Origin: Limnohabitans sp. Bal53 | GTDB taxonomy: Bacteria; Pseudomonadota; Gammaproteobacteria; Burkholderiales; Burkholderiaceae_C | DNA length: 64,000 nucleotides | NCBI RefSeq assembly: GCF_003063355.1 | Contig: NZ_NESH01000005.1 | Coordinates: 233,268 to 297,267, forward strand | Direction: 5' to 3' | Part shown: piece after piece, positions 25,622 to 39,492 of the stretch | How the letters are laid out: each line of letters begins with the position of its first letter | Position numbering within the stretch: the first letter of the stretch is position 1 | Notes under the pieces: model-generated | Databases searched by the model: none | What the model was told of the DNA's origin: nothing | Seen by the model: only the letters and a program-made list of their open reading frames with translations | Translations under genes and position numbers: made by a program

Positions 25622-26065
25622 TCAGGCCGCAGGCAACCGAATCGGCTGCCCCGATTCCAGCAAGTCCAGCACCTGCTGCATGACCTGTGGGCCTGAGGCG
25701 GAATAGGGGTCGAAGTCGGGGTGGTGCAGTTTGACCATAGGGTCGTCTACCGACAGGTGTACCAGGGCCATGGACCATTGGCCAAAGCCGCGTTCGTGGA
25801 TTTCTTCGCAGTGCAGGATCTCCACGTCCTGGTGGCGTTTGTCGGCGCTGATGCGGCGGTACAGCGCGTTGACCTTGCTGCGTTCGCCCTCAATGACCTG
25901 CAAGAAAAAGCCCTGACCTTGACACAGCACACCGGTGATGCCTTGCGCAGGGTTGTTGGCTTGCGCCTGCGCCAGGATGCTCGTGGTCATCGTCGTGGTT
26001 TGTGGACCGACGGCGCGGCTCACGTACAGCAGGCGCACGTTGATGCTGTGGCTGGGCACCCTCAT
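25622..26065 (-). CDS. BLUF-domain blue-light photoreceptor protein
   Basis: A 147-residue protein made almost wholly of a BLUF (FAD blue-light sensor) domain. Tyr14 (RLLYVSR), Asn38, Gln56 (FFLQVIEGE), Trp97 and Met99 (GQWSMAL) keep exactly the spacing of AppA Tyr21-Asn45-Gln63-Trp104-Met106, so the photocycle should be intact. There is no output domain; the last ~45 residues are probably the BLUF cap helices. Its ATG overlaps the crtB stop by 4 bp, making it the final gene of the bchF-to-crtB block. A role in PpsR control, as for the BLUF half of AppA, is an inference. Confidence 0.93.
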   Translation of the reverse strand: MRVPSHSINVRLLYVSRAVGPQTTTMTTSILAQAQANNPAQGITGVLCQGQGFFLQVIEGERSKVNALYRRISADKRHQDVEILHCEEIHERGFGQWSMALVHLSVDDPMVKLHHPDFDPYSASGPQVMQQVLDLLESGQPIRLPAA

Positions 26066-27156
26066 GGGTTTTGGCGCAGTGCGTTGCGGTCCAGACGCTC
26101 GGTTTCGCGGCGCTCAAACAGGTTCAGCATCCAGGCCACGCGCTGGGGCATGGCCCGGTTGGGGAAATACGCTTTGTTGCCAGTTTGCTGGGCGGCGTCG
26201 CGGCAGCCTTGCACCAGGCCTACGATGGCAGCCAGCGGCGCGGGGCTGTGGTCGGCCACGCGGATCCAGTGCACCTGGGTCCAGGCGCTGGCCAGCAGCA
26301 TGAGCTTGCGTGTGGTGCTGACCACCGTGCGTTTGTTGACCGAGTCCAGGCCTTCACGGCGCAGCTGGTGGCCGATTTCGGCGTAGATCATGCTGGCCGC
26401 GCAGATGGCGGCGCGGCAGTCGGGCGGCAGGGCGGCAATGCCCGAATGTGCTTGTTTGTACAGGCGGTCGGCTTCGTCGAGCAAACGCGCCACCACACTG
26501 GCAATGGCTGGGGTGAAGCTGGGCTGCGCCATCCAGTCTTCGGGCTGAACACCGGCTTCCACCAGCCAGCGGCGCGGCAGGTACAGGCGGCCGATGCTGG
26601 CGTCGTGCCCGACGTCACGGGCGATGTTGGTGAGCTGCATGGCTACACCCAGCTCGCAGGCGCGGGCCAGGGTGTCCATGCTTTGTGGGCCCATGATCCA
26701 GCTCATCATCGCGCCCACACTGCCCGCCACGCGGGCGCCATAGGCGTGCAGGTCTTCGATGCTGTCGTAGCTGCGGCCACCCGCGTCCCAGGCAAAGCCT
26801 TCGATCAGCGCGTCCAGCAAATGGCGCGGCAGTTTGTACTGCTGCACCACCAGACTCAGCGCATGGTCTTCCACATGGTCGTGCGGGGTGCCTGCATAGA
26901 TGGCGTCCAGGCGCTCTTGCAGTACATCGAGCGGGGTCTCGCCCGCAGCGGCTTCGTCCACCAGGTCATCGGCCACTCTGCAAAAGGCATAGAGCGCGAT
27001 GGCGGCTGTGCGCACGCGAGGCGGCAGCAAGCGGCTGGCGGCAAAAAAGGTTTTGGAGCCGCCTTGCATCATGGCCACGCAGGCCTGCAGGTCTTGTGAA
27101 TCGAAGTCGAGTTCTTGCAAACTCACGGCGTTGGGTGTGCGTTCAGACGTTGACAT
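26062..27156 (-). CDS. crtB: 15-cis-phytoene synthase CrtB
   Basis: A 364-residue squalene/phytoene synthase family enzyme condensing two GGPP to phytoene. The first substrate-binding motif is seen in FCRVADDLVDEA and the second in ANIARDVGHDAS-like LTNIARDVGHDA. The N terminus overlaps the end of crtI by 14 bp, and the stop overlaps the BLUF gene. The C-terminal part after about residue 300 is less conserved. It is part of the long leftward superoperon. Confidence 0.95.
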   Translation of the reverse strand: MSTSERTPNAVSLQELDFDSQDLQACVAMMQGGSKTFFAASRLLPPRVRTAAIALYAFCRVADDLVDEAAAGETPLDVLQERLDAIYAGTPHDHVEDHALSLVVQQYKLPRHLLDALIEGFAWDAGGRSYDSIEDLHAYGARVAGSVGAMMSWIMGPQSMDTLARACELGVAMQLTNIARDVGHDASIGRLYLPRRWLVEAGVQPEDWMAQPSFTPAIASVVARLLDEADRLYKQAHSGIAALPPDCRAAICAASMIYAEIGHQLRREGLDSVNKRTVVSTTRKLMLLASAWTQVHWIRVADHSPAPLAAIVGLVQGCRDAAQQTGNKAYFPNRAMPQRVAWMLNLFERRETERLDRNALRQNP

Positions 27157-28714
27157 GGGGGACCACCGATTCCAAAGCTTTGGCCGACATCAACACCCCT
27201 GGCACACCTGCGCCCGGGTGCGTGCTGGCACCCACCACAAACAGGCCCGGCACATCCTCGCTGCGGTTGTGCGGACGGAACCACGCGCTTTGCAGCAGCA
27301 GCGGCTCCAGGCCAAAGCCCGCGCCTTTGTAGGACCACAGGTTGTCCTGAAAATCTTGTGGTGTGCTGACCTTGCTGGTCACGATGCAGTCGCGCAGGCC
27401 TGGCAACACGCTGGCCTCCAGGCTCTCGGCAATCGCTGAGCGGTAGGTCTCGGCAAAGGCAGGCCAGTCGGTGCCGCTGTCCAGGTGCGGCACGGGCGAG
27501 AGCACATAAAAGGTGTCACAACCCTCGGGTGCCAGCGAGGGGTCGGTGGCGGTGGGGCGGTGCAAATACAGGCTGAAGTCGTCGGCCAGTTTGTGCTTCT
27601 TGAAAATGTCTTGCAGCAGGCCTTTGTAGCGCGGGCCCAGCACCATCATGTGGTGAGGCACGTCTTTGTATTGTTTGGAGGTGCCGAAGTACCAGACAAA
27701 CAAGCCCATGGAGTATTTACCTTGAGCGATCTTGCGGTCGGTCCAAACGCGTCGGTGTTCGGGGGCCACCAGGTTCTTGTAGGTCCAGGCGGTGTCACCG
27801 TTGCTCACCACGATGTCGGCGGCGATGAACTCGCCGTTTTGTAATTCGACGCCACAGGCACGGCCGTTTTCGATGCGGATTTGTGTGACGGGTGCGTTGC
27901 AGCGCAGCGGCACACCACGCTCTTCCAGCAGGCCGACCAGGCCTTTCACAATCGCGCCAGTGCCGCCCATGGCCGAGTGCACGCCCCAGGTGCGCTCCAG
28001 CGAGTTGATCAGCGCATAAGCACAGGTCACGGCAAAGGGGTTGCCACCGATCAGCAGGGGGTGAAAGCTCATCACGATGCGCAGCTTGTCGTTGCGCATG
28101 TGTTTGGCCACCAGGCTGTAGAGGCTGCGCCAAGCGCCCATGCGCAAGAAGTCGGGGATGGCGGCCATCAGGTCGCTGACCTTGTCAAAGGCCATGTCGC
28201 CCATGCCTTCAAAACCCAGCGTCTTGCAGCGCTCGGCTTCTTCCAAAAAGCGTTCGTAGCCAGGCAGGTCAGAGGGCTCAAAGCGGGCGACTTCGGCGCG
28301 CATGTGCTCGGGGTCGCCGTTGTAGTCAAACCAGGTGCCGTCTGAAAAACGGACGCGGTAAAACGGGTCCATGGCCACCAGTTTCACGTCGTCTGCAAAG
28401 CTTTTGCCGCACAGCGCCCACAGCTCTTCAAGCAAAAAGGGCGCGGTGATGATGGTCGGGCCCGCATCAAAGATGAAGCCGTCCTGGTGGTGCACATAGG
28501 CGCGACCACCGGGGGCGTCGAGTTTTTCAAAGACCTTGACCTCGTAGCCCTTGACGCTCAGGCGAATCGCGGCGGCCAGCCCGCCAAAACCGCTGCCAAT
28601 GACCACCGCCACCGGGCGCTGGCGCAGCTTGGACGGGGCGCCCAGCTCTGGGCCTTGCGGCGAGACGGGGATGCCGAAACCTTCGGTGCGGTAAGCATGG
28701 GTGGTGGTGTTCAT
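27143..28714 (-). CDS. crtI: Phytoene desaturase CrtI
   Basis: A 523-residue FAD-dependent desaturase making neurosporene and/or lycopene from phytoene. The dinucleotide motif is AVVIGSGFGGLAAAIRLS; the C-terminal GLFVVGASTHPGAGVPGVLM is the family signature. The ATG at 28714 is preferred; an in-frame upstream start at 28795 would lie deep inside puhE. With CrtC, CrtD, CrtF and CrtA the end product should be spheroidene/spheroidenone. Confidence 0.96.
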   Translation of the reverse strand: MNTTTHAYRTEGFGIPVSPQGPELGAPSKLRQRPVAVVIGSGFGGLAAAIRLSVKGYEVKVFEKLDAPGGRAYVHHQDGFIFDAGPTIITAPFLLEELWALCGKSFADDVKLVAMDPFYRVRFSDGTWFDYNGDPEHMRAEVARFEPSDLPGYERFLEEAERCKTLGFEGMGDMAFDKVSDLMAAIPDFLRMGAWRSLYSLVAKHMRNDKLRIVMSFHPLLIGGNPFAVTCAYALINSLERTWGVHSAMGGTGAIVKGLVGLLEERGVPLRCNAPVTQIRIENGRACGVELQNGEFIAADIVVSNGDTAWTYKNLVAPEHRRVWTDRKIAQGKYSMGLFVWYFGTSKQYKDVPHHMMVLGPRYKGLLQDIFKKHKLADDFSLYLHRPTATDPSLAPEGCDTFYVLSPVPHLDSGTDWPAFAETYRSAIAESLEASVLPGLRDCIVTSKVSTPQDFQDNLWSYKGAGFGLEPLLLQSAWFRPHNRSEDVPGLFVVGASTHPGAGVPGVLMSAKALESVVPHVNV

Positions 28715-28722
28715 GGGGGCCT

Positions 28723-29508
28723 TCAAGGGGGTGTGGTCAAAGCCGGTTTGGTGGTCTGGCCCATGGCCCAACCCCACAGCCGCTCCAGTGGCCAAGGAAA
28801 AATCATGATGACGTGTTCAACAATCGCCAGGCCCAGCAAAGTGGCCAGCATGACCCAACCGGTGGTGATGGCCACCGCGCCTTGCTGGGCGAGCCAGACC
28901 AGCCAGAACCAGGTGCCCATGGCCACGCCCATCGACAGCACGAACCACAGCGACATGCCGCGTGTGGTCCGGAAATAACTGGCCAAGTACTTGAGGTGAT
29001 CGGGCAGGTATTGCGCGCCGTTTTGCGGCACGCCAAAAAACAAATTCAGTTTGGCCGACAGACGCATGCACCACAGCAGCGCAAACGTGCAAATGGCCAC
29101 ATGGCTGACCTGACCCGATTGCATCCACCACAACACGGCAAAGTTGGCCAACAAAGCCAGCTCGTGGTAGAGCATGACCTGCACCGACTGCACAAATCGT
29201 GGCCAGCCCGTGGCGCCCACATCCAATGGCGTTTTGCGCGGGCCGGTGATCCAACCGGTCAAAAAGGCCAGCTCGTGCCAGCCCCACATCACGATCACGC
29301 TGCCAAAGGCGAGGTAGGCGTTGAACACGCTGACCTCTTGCATGCTGTGGGCCACACCCCAAAAACTCAAAGCCAAAAGCAACGTCCAACCGGCCAGGCT
29401 GAAACGGAAGCTGCGCGCGGGCAGCCGGTCGAGCCACAAAATCACACCCGTGCCGAGCCACCAGCACAGGGCCGTGAAAACGCAAGCCCAGACGACTTCA
29501 TTCACCAT
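28723..29508 (-). CDS. puhE: Photosynthetic complex assembly protein PuhE
   Basis: A 261-residue, DUF3623-type membrane protein with about seven helices, always found near puhABC and acsF in purple bacteria. In Rhodobacter, PuhE influences reaction centre assembly and bacteriochlorophyll production. The start at 29508 overlaps the acsF stop by 7 bp; the longer in-frame start at 29601 is inside acsF. crtI follows after 8 bp. Confidence 0.9.
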   Translation of the reverse strand: MVNEVVWACVFTALCWWLGTGVILWLDRLPARSFRFSLAGWTLLLALSFWGVAHSMQEVSVFNAYLAFGSVIVMWGWHELAFLTGWITGPRKTPLDVGATGWPRFVQSVQVMLYHELALLANFAVLWWMQSGQVSHVAICTFALLWCMRLSAKLNLFFGVPQNGAQYLPDHLKYLASYFRTTRGMSLWFVLSMGVAMGTWFWLVWLAQQGAVAITTGWVMLATLLGLAIVEHVIMIFPWPLERLWGWAMGQTTKPALTTPP

Positions 29509-30584
29509 GCCGGTTCCATACGGACCTGGGGCGACAGGTCTTGGGCAATGACTGGCATGAAGTACAGGCGTGCAAAGGTGGCGGCGGCTTTGACGGCGCA
29601 CACGCCTTGCTGCAATTTACCGGCCACGCCACCGCGAGCCTTGGCTTTTTCCATCGCTTGCGACAAGGCAAACAGGCGCTCCAGGCCCCGGCGGAAGTCG
29701 GGGTGGTCGGTGTCCAGAGCCAGCGGGAAGACCTGCTTGGTGATCTCGGTGGTGATGCGGAACACCTGGTAGTCGTATTCACTTGAATCCAGACCCATGG
29801 CTTCATGCAGCATGGGGCGGGTGTGGTCACGCACGTACATGGTGGCGTACACGGCCAGCAAGAAAAAGCGAATCCACAACTTGTTGCCGCCGCTGAGCAA
29901 CTTGGGGTTGGCGCGCATGATCAAGGCAAAAGACTCGCCGTGGCGGAACTCGTCGTTGCACCACAACTCAAACCAGCGAAAGATGGGGTGAAAGCGTTTT
30001 TCGGGGTGCTTTTCGAGCTGACGGAAGATGGTGATGTAGCGTGCGTAGCCAATCTTTTCGGACAAGTAGGTCGCGTAATAAATGTATTTGGGCTTGAAGA
30101 AGGTGTACTTCTTGGTGCGCTTCAAGTTGCCCAGGTCGATGCCCAGATTGAAGTCGCGCAGCGACAGGTTGATGAAGCCGGCGTGGCGCGATTCGTCGCG
30201 TGCCAAGTAGGTCATCAGCTGCTTGATGTCGGGGTTGGTGACGTTTTTTCGGATCTCGTTGTAGAGCACACAGCCAGAAAACTCCGACGTGAGGGAGCTC
30301 ACCAAAAAGTCCATGAATTCCTGGCGCATCTCGGGCGACAGGCTGGCCATGCCGGCGGCTACTTCGCCTGCGAATGCTTCGTCGCGCTGGAAGTGGTCGT
30401 GGTTGTTGTCGCCTTCGTACTCGGCCATCATCTTGTCCCACTCGGCACGCACCGGCTCGATGTTGATGCGGTCCATGGCCGCAAAGTCGGTGGTGTAAAA
30501 GCGCGGGCTGATCATGTCGTCGTGCACGGCCTTTTTGTTGGCGTCTTCAGCGGTTGTTATGGTGTGGACAACAGTGGCGGTCAT
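29502..30584 (-). CDS. acsF: Aerobic Mg-protoporphyrin IX monomethyl ester oxidative cyclase AcsF
   Basis: A 360-residue diiron oxygenase that forms the isocyclic E ring using O2. The diiron ligands are seen in [12 protein letters not shown] and [13 protein letters not shown], with [12 protein letters not shown] upstream. GGAGA precedes the ATG at 30584. The anaerobic alternative BchE is not encoded in this window, so bacteriochlorophyll synthesis may depend on oxygen. Confidence 0.96.
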   Translation of the reverse strand: MTATVVHTITTAEDANKKAVHDDMISPRFYTTDFAAMDRINIEPVRAEWDKMMAEYEGDNNHDHFQRDEAFAGEVAAGMASLSPEMRQEFMDFLVSSLTSEFSGCVLYNEIRKNVTNPDIKQLMTYLARDESRHAGFINLSLRDFNLGIDLGNLKRTKKYTFFKPKYIYYATYLSEKIGYARYITIFRQLEKHPEKRFHPIFRWFELWCNDEFRHGESFALIMRANPKLLSGGNKLWIRFFLLAVYATMYVRDHTRPMLHEAMGLDSSEYDYQVFRITTEITKQVFPLALDTDHPDFRRGLERLFALSQAMEKAKARGGVAGKLQQGVCAVKAAATFARLYFMPVIAQDLSPQVRMEPAW

Positions 30585-30613
30585 GGGGTTCTCCGGTGAA
30601 GATAAATTCAAGG

Positions 30614-31096
30614 TCAGGGGGCTGTGGGCCCGGCCAGTCTCAGACTGGCAAACACCGCCGCATTGCTGGGGCCAAAGGACTCCAGGTCAATGCGCTGGCC
30701 GGTGCTGGGGTCTTGTAAGGTCAGGCGGCCGTCGGTGCGGCCGATCAACAAAAAGGGGGCTTCTTTGCCCAGACTCTCGCGCTGGCGTTCGCGGGCGAGC
30801 GCTCGCAAGGTGCTGCGCAAAAAGCCCTGCTCGCCAGAAAACAGGGCCACTTGTTGGCCGGTGCGGTGGTCCAGCACGGCGATGTCGCCGCTGGGCATAT
30901 CGCGAAACTGCAGGTCGCGCTGCCACTGCACGGCGGCGTCGGGTGTGCGCGGGTCCAGGCCCGACCAGCGGGCCAGGCCCACGGCCACCAGCATGGCCAG
31001 CAGCATCACGCCGATCCAGGCCATGGGCCGGTTCAGGCCTTGGGTCTGTGGCGTTGGGCGGCTGGGCTGCCAGTCGTGCTTGGGCAGGGTGTTCAT
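30614..31096 (-). CDS. puhC: Photosynthetic complex assembly protein PuhC
   Basis: A 160-residue protein with a single N-terminal membrane helix ([16 protein letters not shown], about residues 27-42) and a periplasmic domain. It is known from Rhodobacter as an aid to RC-LH1 assembly. [16 protein letters not shown] and [14 protein letters not shown] are typical. The start at 31096 overlaps the puhB stop by 4 bp. Confidence 0.9.
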   Translation of the reverse strand: MNTLPKHDWQPSRPTPQTQGLNRPMAWIGVMLLAMLVAVGLARWSGLDPRTPDAAVQWQRDLQFRDMPSGDIAVLDHRTGQQVALFSGEQGFLRSTLRALARERQRESLGKEAPFLLIGRTDGRLTLQDPSTGQRIDLESFGPSNAAVFASLRLAGPTAP

Positions 31097-31782
31097 GCCA
31101 GCATGCCGTGGTTGGGTGGGTTGGGGTTGCTGACCTGCGCATTGGAGGCAGATCCCTCTAAGTGCAGGCTTTGACCCGCATGCTCGGCACGCCAGAGGCT
31201 CAGGAGCAGCTGGCCAACCTCTTGACTGTCTGATAAACAGCGCAAAGTGGGCTGTGGCCGCGTGATGTGCCAGGCGCGTTGGTGTGGCCAAAGGTGGAAC
31301 CAACCGATGCGGTCTTCGTGGTGCAAAGCCAATGCGATGTCGCCTGTGCCTCCACTTTGGGACTTCAAAGAAGCGCTCGCGATGCGTTTGAAGGGCAGGT
31401 TGAAGGTCAGCGTGAGCACAATACCGATGCGCATGACCACACGCTTGTTGGTGAGGGTGTAGAGCGTGCCGCGTGCCGACATCCAAGCCGTGCCCAAAAG
31501 CAGCGCCAAGGCCAAGGTGTAGAGACTGGCAGCCACCATGAGGGGTTTCCAGTCGACTTCTGCCAAGGGCTTCCAGCCCACACCGTTGTCTGGGGCCGTC
31601 AGGTTAATGACTTGCACCGCCAGCATGAGCGCGAAGTACAGCGCAATTTTGCGCACATGAAACGCGTGGATCGCCAGACGTTTCCAGTCGGGCGCACCCT
31701 GCCAGACCACACGCTCGCCCTGAGGCAGGGCGCTGGGCAGGCCGGGTGCGGCTTCCCACTCGTGTTCGTGGGTGGCTCTCAT
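31093..31782 (-). CDS. puhB: Photosynthetic complex assembly protein PuhB
   Basis: A 229-residue membrane protein of the PuhB/bacterial PH-like family with about two central helices. GERVVWQGAPDWKRLAIHAFHVRKIALYF at the N terminus and the NLPFKRIASASLK segment are characteristic; it is required for reaction centre assembly. It overlaps puhA and puhC by 4 bp on either side. Confidence 0.92.
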   Translation of the reverse strand: MRATHEHEWEAAPGLPSALPQGERVVWQGAPDWKRLAIHAFHVRKIALYFALMLAVQVINLTAPDNGVGWKPLAEVDWKPLMVAASLYTLALALLLGTAWMSARGTLYTLTNKRVVMRIGIVLTLTFNLPFKRIASASLKSQSGGTGDIALALHHEDRIGWFHLWPHQRAWHITRPQPTLRCLSDSQEVGQLLLSLWRAEHAGQSLHLEGSASNAQVSNPNPPNHGMLA

Positions 31783-32543
31783 ATGATGGGTTCCTGGCGC
31801 TCAGGGGTCGCATACAAGGTGCCCGCACCGTAGTAGGCGGTGATTTTTTCTTCTTCGAGCAAGGTGATTTGCTCGTTCGATTTCGTCTGGGGCACGTTCA
31901 CGAACTGGTGGCCCAAAATGGCCTGCACATGGGTGCCATCTTTCTTGATGCGGGCAAACGTCATCGGCAGCAACACGCGCTTGTCCGAGTTCGCCAGTTG
32001 CACTTCGGCAAAGCGGAACATCATCTCCATGCGGTCGACCCACAGATCCACCACGGTACCTGCCACCACCTTGTCAGCGCCCCAAACCGGCAAGCCACGC
32101 GGGTCCACGTCTTGTTTGGCCACCGAGTGGTCAGTTGCCACGCGCAGGGGCACGATTTTGGGGTGACCGTGCGGGTCGGCATCGGGGATGTCGGCGCGCA
32201 TGGCCCAAGCACCCGGGCCTACGCCTGCCAAGAGGGGGTCGCCCACGGGCTCCAGGGGTGCGCCGTTCCAGCCGTGTGTGGGCTGCGCACTGTACTCACC
32301 ATCGGGGCGTGCCAAGTCGGGCGACAAGTAGGTGTGACCGTCTTGCGTTTTGAACGCCTTGGGCTCTGGCACGGGGGGCCATCCATCGATCTTGGGGCCG
32401 TTTTCGCGGCCCGAATCCATGGGGTAACCCTCGCGGTGGTTTTCACGCAAGAGGTAGTAAATCAGACCCGCAAAGAATGCCCAAAACATGTACAACACGA
32501 TTTGGGCCACATCGATGTACTGGGTGATTGCGCCTGTTTCCAT
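31779..32543 (-). CDS. puhA: Photosynthetic reaction centre H subunit PuhA
   Basis: A 254-residue subunit with one transmembrane helix near the N terminus (IVLYMFWAFFAGLIYYLL) and a cytoplasmic PRC-barrel domain that guides protons to QB. The ATG at 32543 is chosen for its GAAGGAG site; a start 15 bp upstream is possible. The VAGTVVDLWVDRMEMMFR stretch is in the barrel. Confidence 0.95.
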   Translation of the reverse strand: METGAITQYIDVAQIVLYMFWAFFAGLIYYLLRENHREGYPMDSGRENGPKIDGWPPVPEPKAFKTQDGHTYLSPDLARPDGEYSAQPTHGWNGAPLEPVGDPLLAGVGPGAWAMRADIPDADPHGHPKIVPLRVATDHSVAKQDVDPRGLPVWGADKVVAGTVVDLWVDRMEMMFRFAEVQLANSDKRVLLPMTFARIKKDGTHVQAILGHQFVNVPQTKSNEQITLLEEEKITAYYGAGTLYATPERQEPII

Positions 32544-32570
32544 GGCTGTCTCCTTCAAAAAATCGGTGCA

Positions 32571-34028
32571 TCAGCCCGGCAGTTGCGCCAGGCCAAAGGG
32601 TTGGGGGGTGCCGGTTTTCAAGACCTCTGCCCGCGCGGCCAAACGGCTCGCGCGCAACATCGGGCCCAAGGCCACCAGCACAACAAACAACAAATACATT
32701 TCCAAGTGGTAAACGAAGCTGTAGGCGGTGATGGGGGTGACCAGCACCTCGCCCAAAGCGCCCGACATGGCCAGCACCGACACGCCGTCGCGCAAAGCCC
32801 CGCCCAGCGCCATGGCCGCGCCTGCGCTGGTGGCTTGCACCGCGCCCCAGGTGCCGATGACCAGACCGCCCAAGTGGCCCAGCGGGCTGCCGTCTGTTGC
32901 CATGCCCATGGCCGTGACCAGCATGCCCACCGAAAACAAACCGCCGCTGAAACCGATCAGGCCCACGCCGATGCGAAACATCCAGGCCGCTTCAAGCGGG
33001 CCCGAAAAAATCACCATGGCAAATGCGGGCAAGCCCAGCAGCACACCCAAACTGGCCAGGCGGCAGGCATGCATGCCACCCGACAACCAGCGTGCTGACA
33101 ACAGAAATGCCAACAAAGCGCCACCGGCACTCAAAGCCGTGAGGGCGCTGGTGGCGCCCACGTCAAGCTTCAGGATCTCGGCCGCATAAGGCTCCAGCAC
33201 GATGTCTTGCATGTTGAAGGCAAAAGTGCCCAGGGCCAGGGTCCACAAAAAGCGGCGCATCTGCGGTTGCGCCAAGAGGTCACGCCAGCTGCTGGCAAAT
33301 CCCCCGGCTTCGCGGCGTCCGCGTTTGGCACTCCGGGCCTCTTGTTTCCACAGCGAGGCCAGGTTCATCACCGCCACCATGACGGCGCAGCCTTGCACCA
33401 ATTGGATGAGTTTTTGCGGGCTGAAGTCGGCCAGCAACAGGCCGAACACCGCGCTGCTGGCGATCATGCCCACCAGCAGCATGCTGTAGAGCAAGGCCAC
33501 GACGCGGGGGCGTTTGTCGTCGCTGGCCAAATCGTGCGCCAGCGCCATGCCGGCAGTTTGAGTGACTTGAATGCCCGCGCCCACCAAAACAAAAGCCAGG
33601 CATGCGCCCAATTGGCCCACCCACAGGTTGGCAGCCTCGGGCTCGGACAAGAGCAACAAGGCAAACGGCATGATGGACAGGCCGCCAAACAGCAGCAAGG
33701 TGCCGGTCCACAAATACGGGATGCGGCGAAGGCCCAGTGCCGATGGGTGCGTGTCGCTGCGGTAACCGATCAGGGTGCGCAGCGGCGCAAACACCATGGG
33801 AATGGCGACCGCCAAAGCCACCCACCATGCGGGCACTTGCAGCTCCACGATCATGACTCGGTTGAGCGTACCCACCAAAAGTGCGGTCACCATGCCGATC
33901 ACCACCTGGAACAGCGACAGGCGCAGCAAGCGCGCCATGGGCAGCTCAGGCGAGGCCGCATCGGCAAACGGCATGAAGCGCGTGCCGTAGGCCGTGAACC
34001 AGCGGGGCATGGGGACGCGCAGTTTCAT
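32571..34028 (-). CDS. lhaA: LhaA, LH1 assembly protein (PucC/BCD family)
   Basis: A 485-residue, 12-helix membrane protein located between bchM and puhA, the standard place of lhaA (ORF477), which is needed for efficient LH1 formation. FMPFADAASPELPMARLLRL, LVGTLNRVMIVEL and YRSDTHPSALGLRRIPYLW match PucC at 22317. The start at 34028 gives the ATGA overlap with bchM; one at 34040 is also possible. Confidence 0.93.
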   Translation of the reverse strand: MKLRVPMPRWFTAYGTRFMPFADAASPELPMARLLRLSLFQVVIGMVTALLVGTLNRVMIVELQVPAWWVALAVAIPMVFAPLRTLIGYRSDTHPSALGLRRIPYLWTGTLLLFGGLSIMPFALLLLSEPEAANLWVGQLGACLAFVLVGAGIQVTQTAGMALAHDLASDDKRPRVVALLYSMLLVGMIASSAVFGLLLADFSPQKLIQLVQGCAVMVAVMNLASLWKQEARSAKRGRREAGGFASSWRDLLAQPQMRRFLWTLALGTFAFNMQDIVLEPYAAEILKLDVGATSALTALSAGGALLAFLLSARWLSGGMHACRLASLGVLLGLPAFAMVIFSGPLEAAWMFRIGVGLIGFSGGLFSVGMLVTAMGMATDGSPLGHLGGLVIGTWGAVQATSAGAAMALGGALRDGVSVLAMSGALGEVLVTPITAYSFVYHLEMYLLFVVLVALGPMLRASRLAARAEVLKTGTPQPFGLAQLPG

Positions 34029-34732
34029 GAGCGTGTCCACTCCCAGGCTTGAGAGGTGTAGAACCCACTGGCCACGCGCTGCATGCGCGCGCCTTGCCAG
34101 CCTTGCAAATCCACATGGTTTTGCATGCGCTGCAACAAGTCGGCGTGCGCCACGGGTGACAGAGAAGGCGAGCGGTCGCTGCGCGGAAACAAACGGCCGG
34201 CGCTGTGCATCAGGGCCAAGAGCGGTGTGCGCGGCGCAAAGGTGAAGGCCATGGAGCCGCGTGTGCGTTGGGCCAAACCGGCCAGCGCTTCGGCAATTTG
34301 GTCACTGTCATAGTGGATGAGCGAGTCCATGCAGACCACATGGTCAAAGTGACCCAGGTCGGGGCTGAGCATGTCGCCCGACAAAAACTCCACCGAGCCG
34401 GGCAGGGTAGGGTGCTCGGCGGCCATGCGTTCGGCAGCGAGCTTGACCAAGGTGGGTGACAAATCAATCGCCACCACTTCGGCCCCGCGCAGCGCCGCTT
34501 GCAGGGCCAACGCGCCGGTGCCGCAGCCGGCATCCAACACGCGCAGGCCGCTGAGGTCTTGTGGCAGCCAAGACAGCAGGGTCTCGCGCATGGTGTCGCG
34601 CCCTGCGCGCACGGTGGCGCGGATGCGGCCCACCGGCTCGTTCGAGGTCAATCGCGCCCAGGCATCGGCCGCGGTGCGGTCAAAGTAGTGCTCGATCTGG
34701 CTGCGGCGTTGTTCGTAGGCGGTGGTGTTCAT
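34025..34732 (-). CDS. bchM: Mg-protoporphyrin IX O-methyltransferase BchM
   Basis: A 235-residue class I SAM methyltransferase giving Mg-protoporphyrin monomethyl ester, the AcsF substrate. The SAM motif is VLDAGCGTGALALQAALRGA. The N terminus YFDRTAADAWARLTSNEPV is typical of BchM. It stands between bchL (21-bp gap) and lhaA (overlap). Confidence 0.95.
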   Translation of the reverse strand: MNTTAYEQRRSQIEHYFDRTAADAWARLTSNEPVGRIRATVRAGRDTMRETLLSWLPQDLSGLRVLDAGCGTGALALQAALRGAEVVAIDLSPTLVKLAAERMAAEHPTLPGSVEFLSGDMLSPDLGHFDHVVCMDSLIHYDSDQIAEALAGLAQRTRGSMAFTFAPRTPLLALMHSAGRLFPRSDRSPSLSPVAHADLLQRMQNHVDLQGWQGARMQRVASGFYTSQAWEWTRS

Positions 34733-34753
34733 GGTGTGCTTTCTGGAGGGCGT

Positions 34754-39466
<4,713 letters not shown>

Positions 39467-39492
<26 letters not shown>

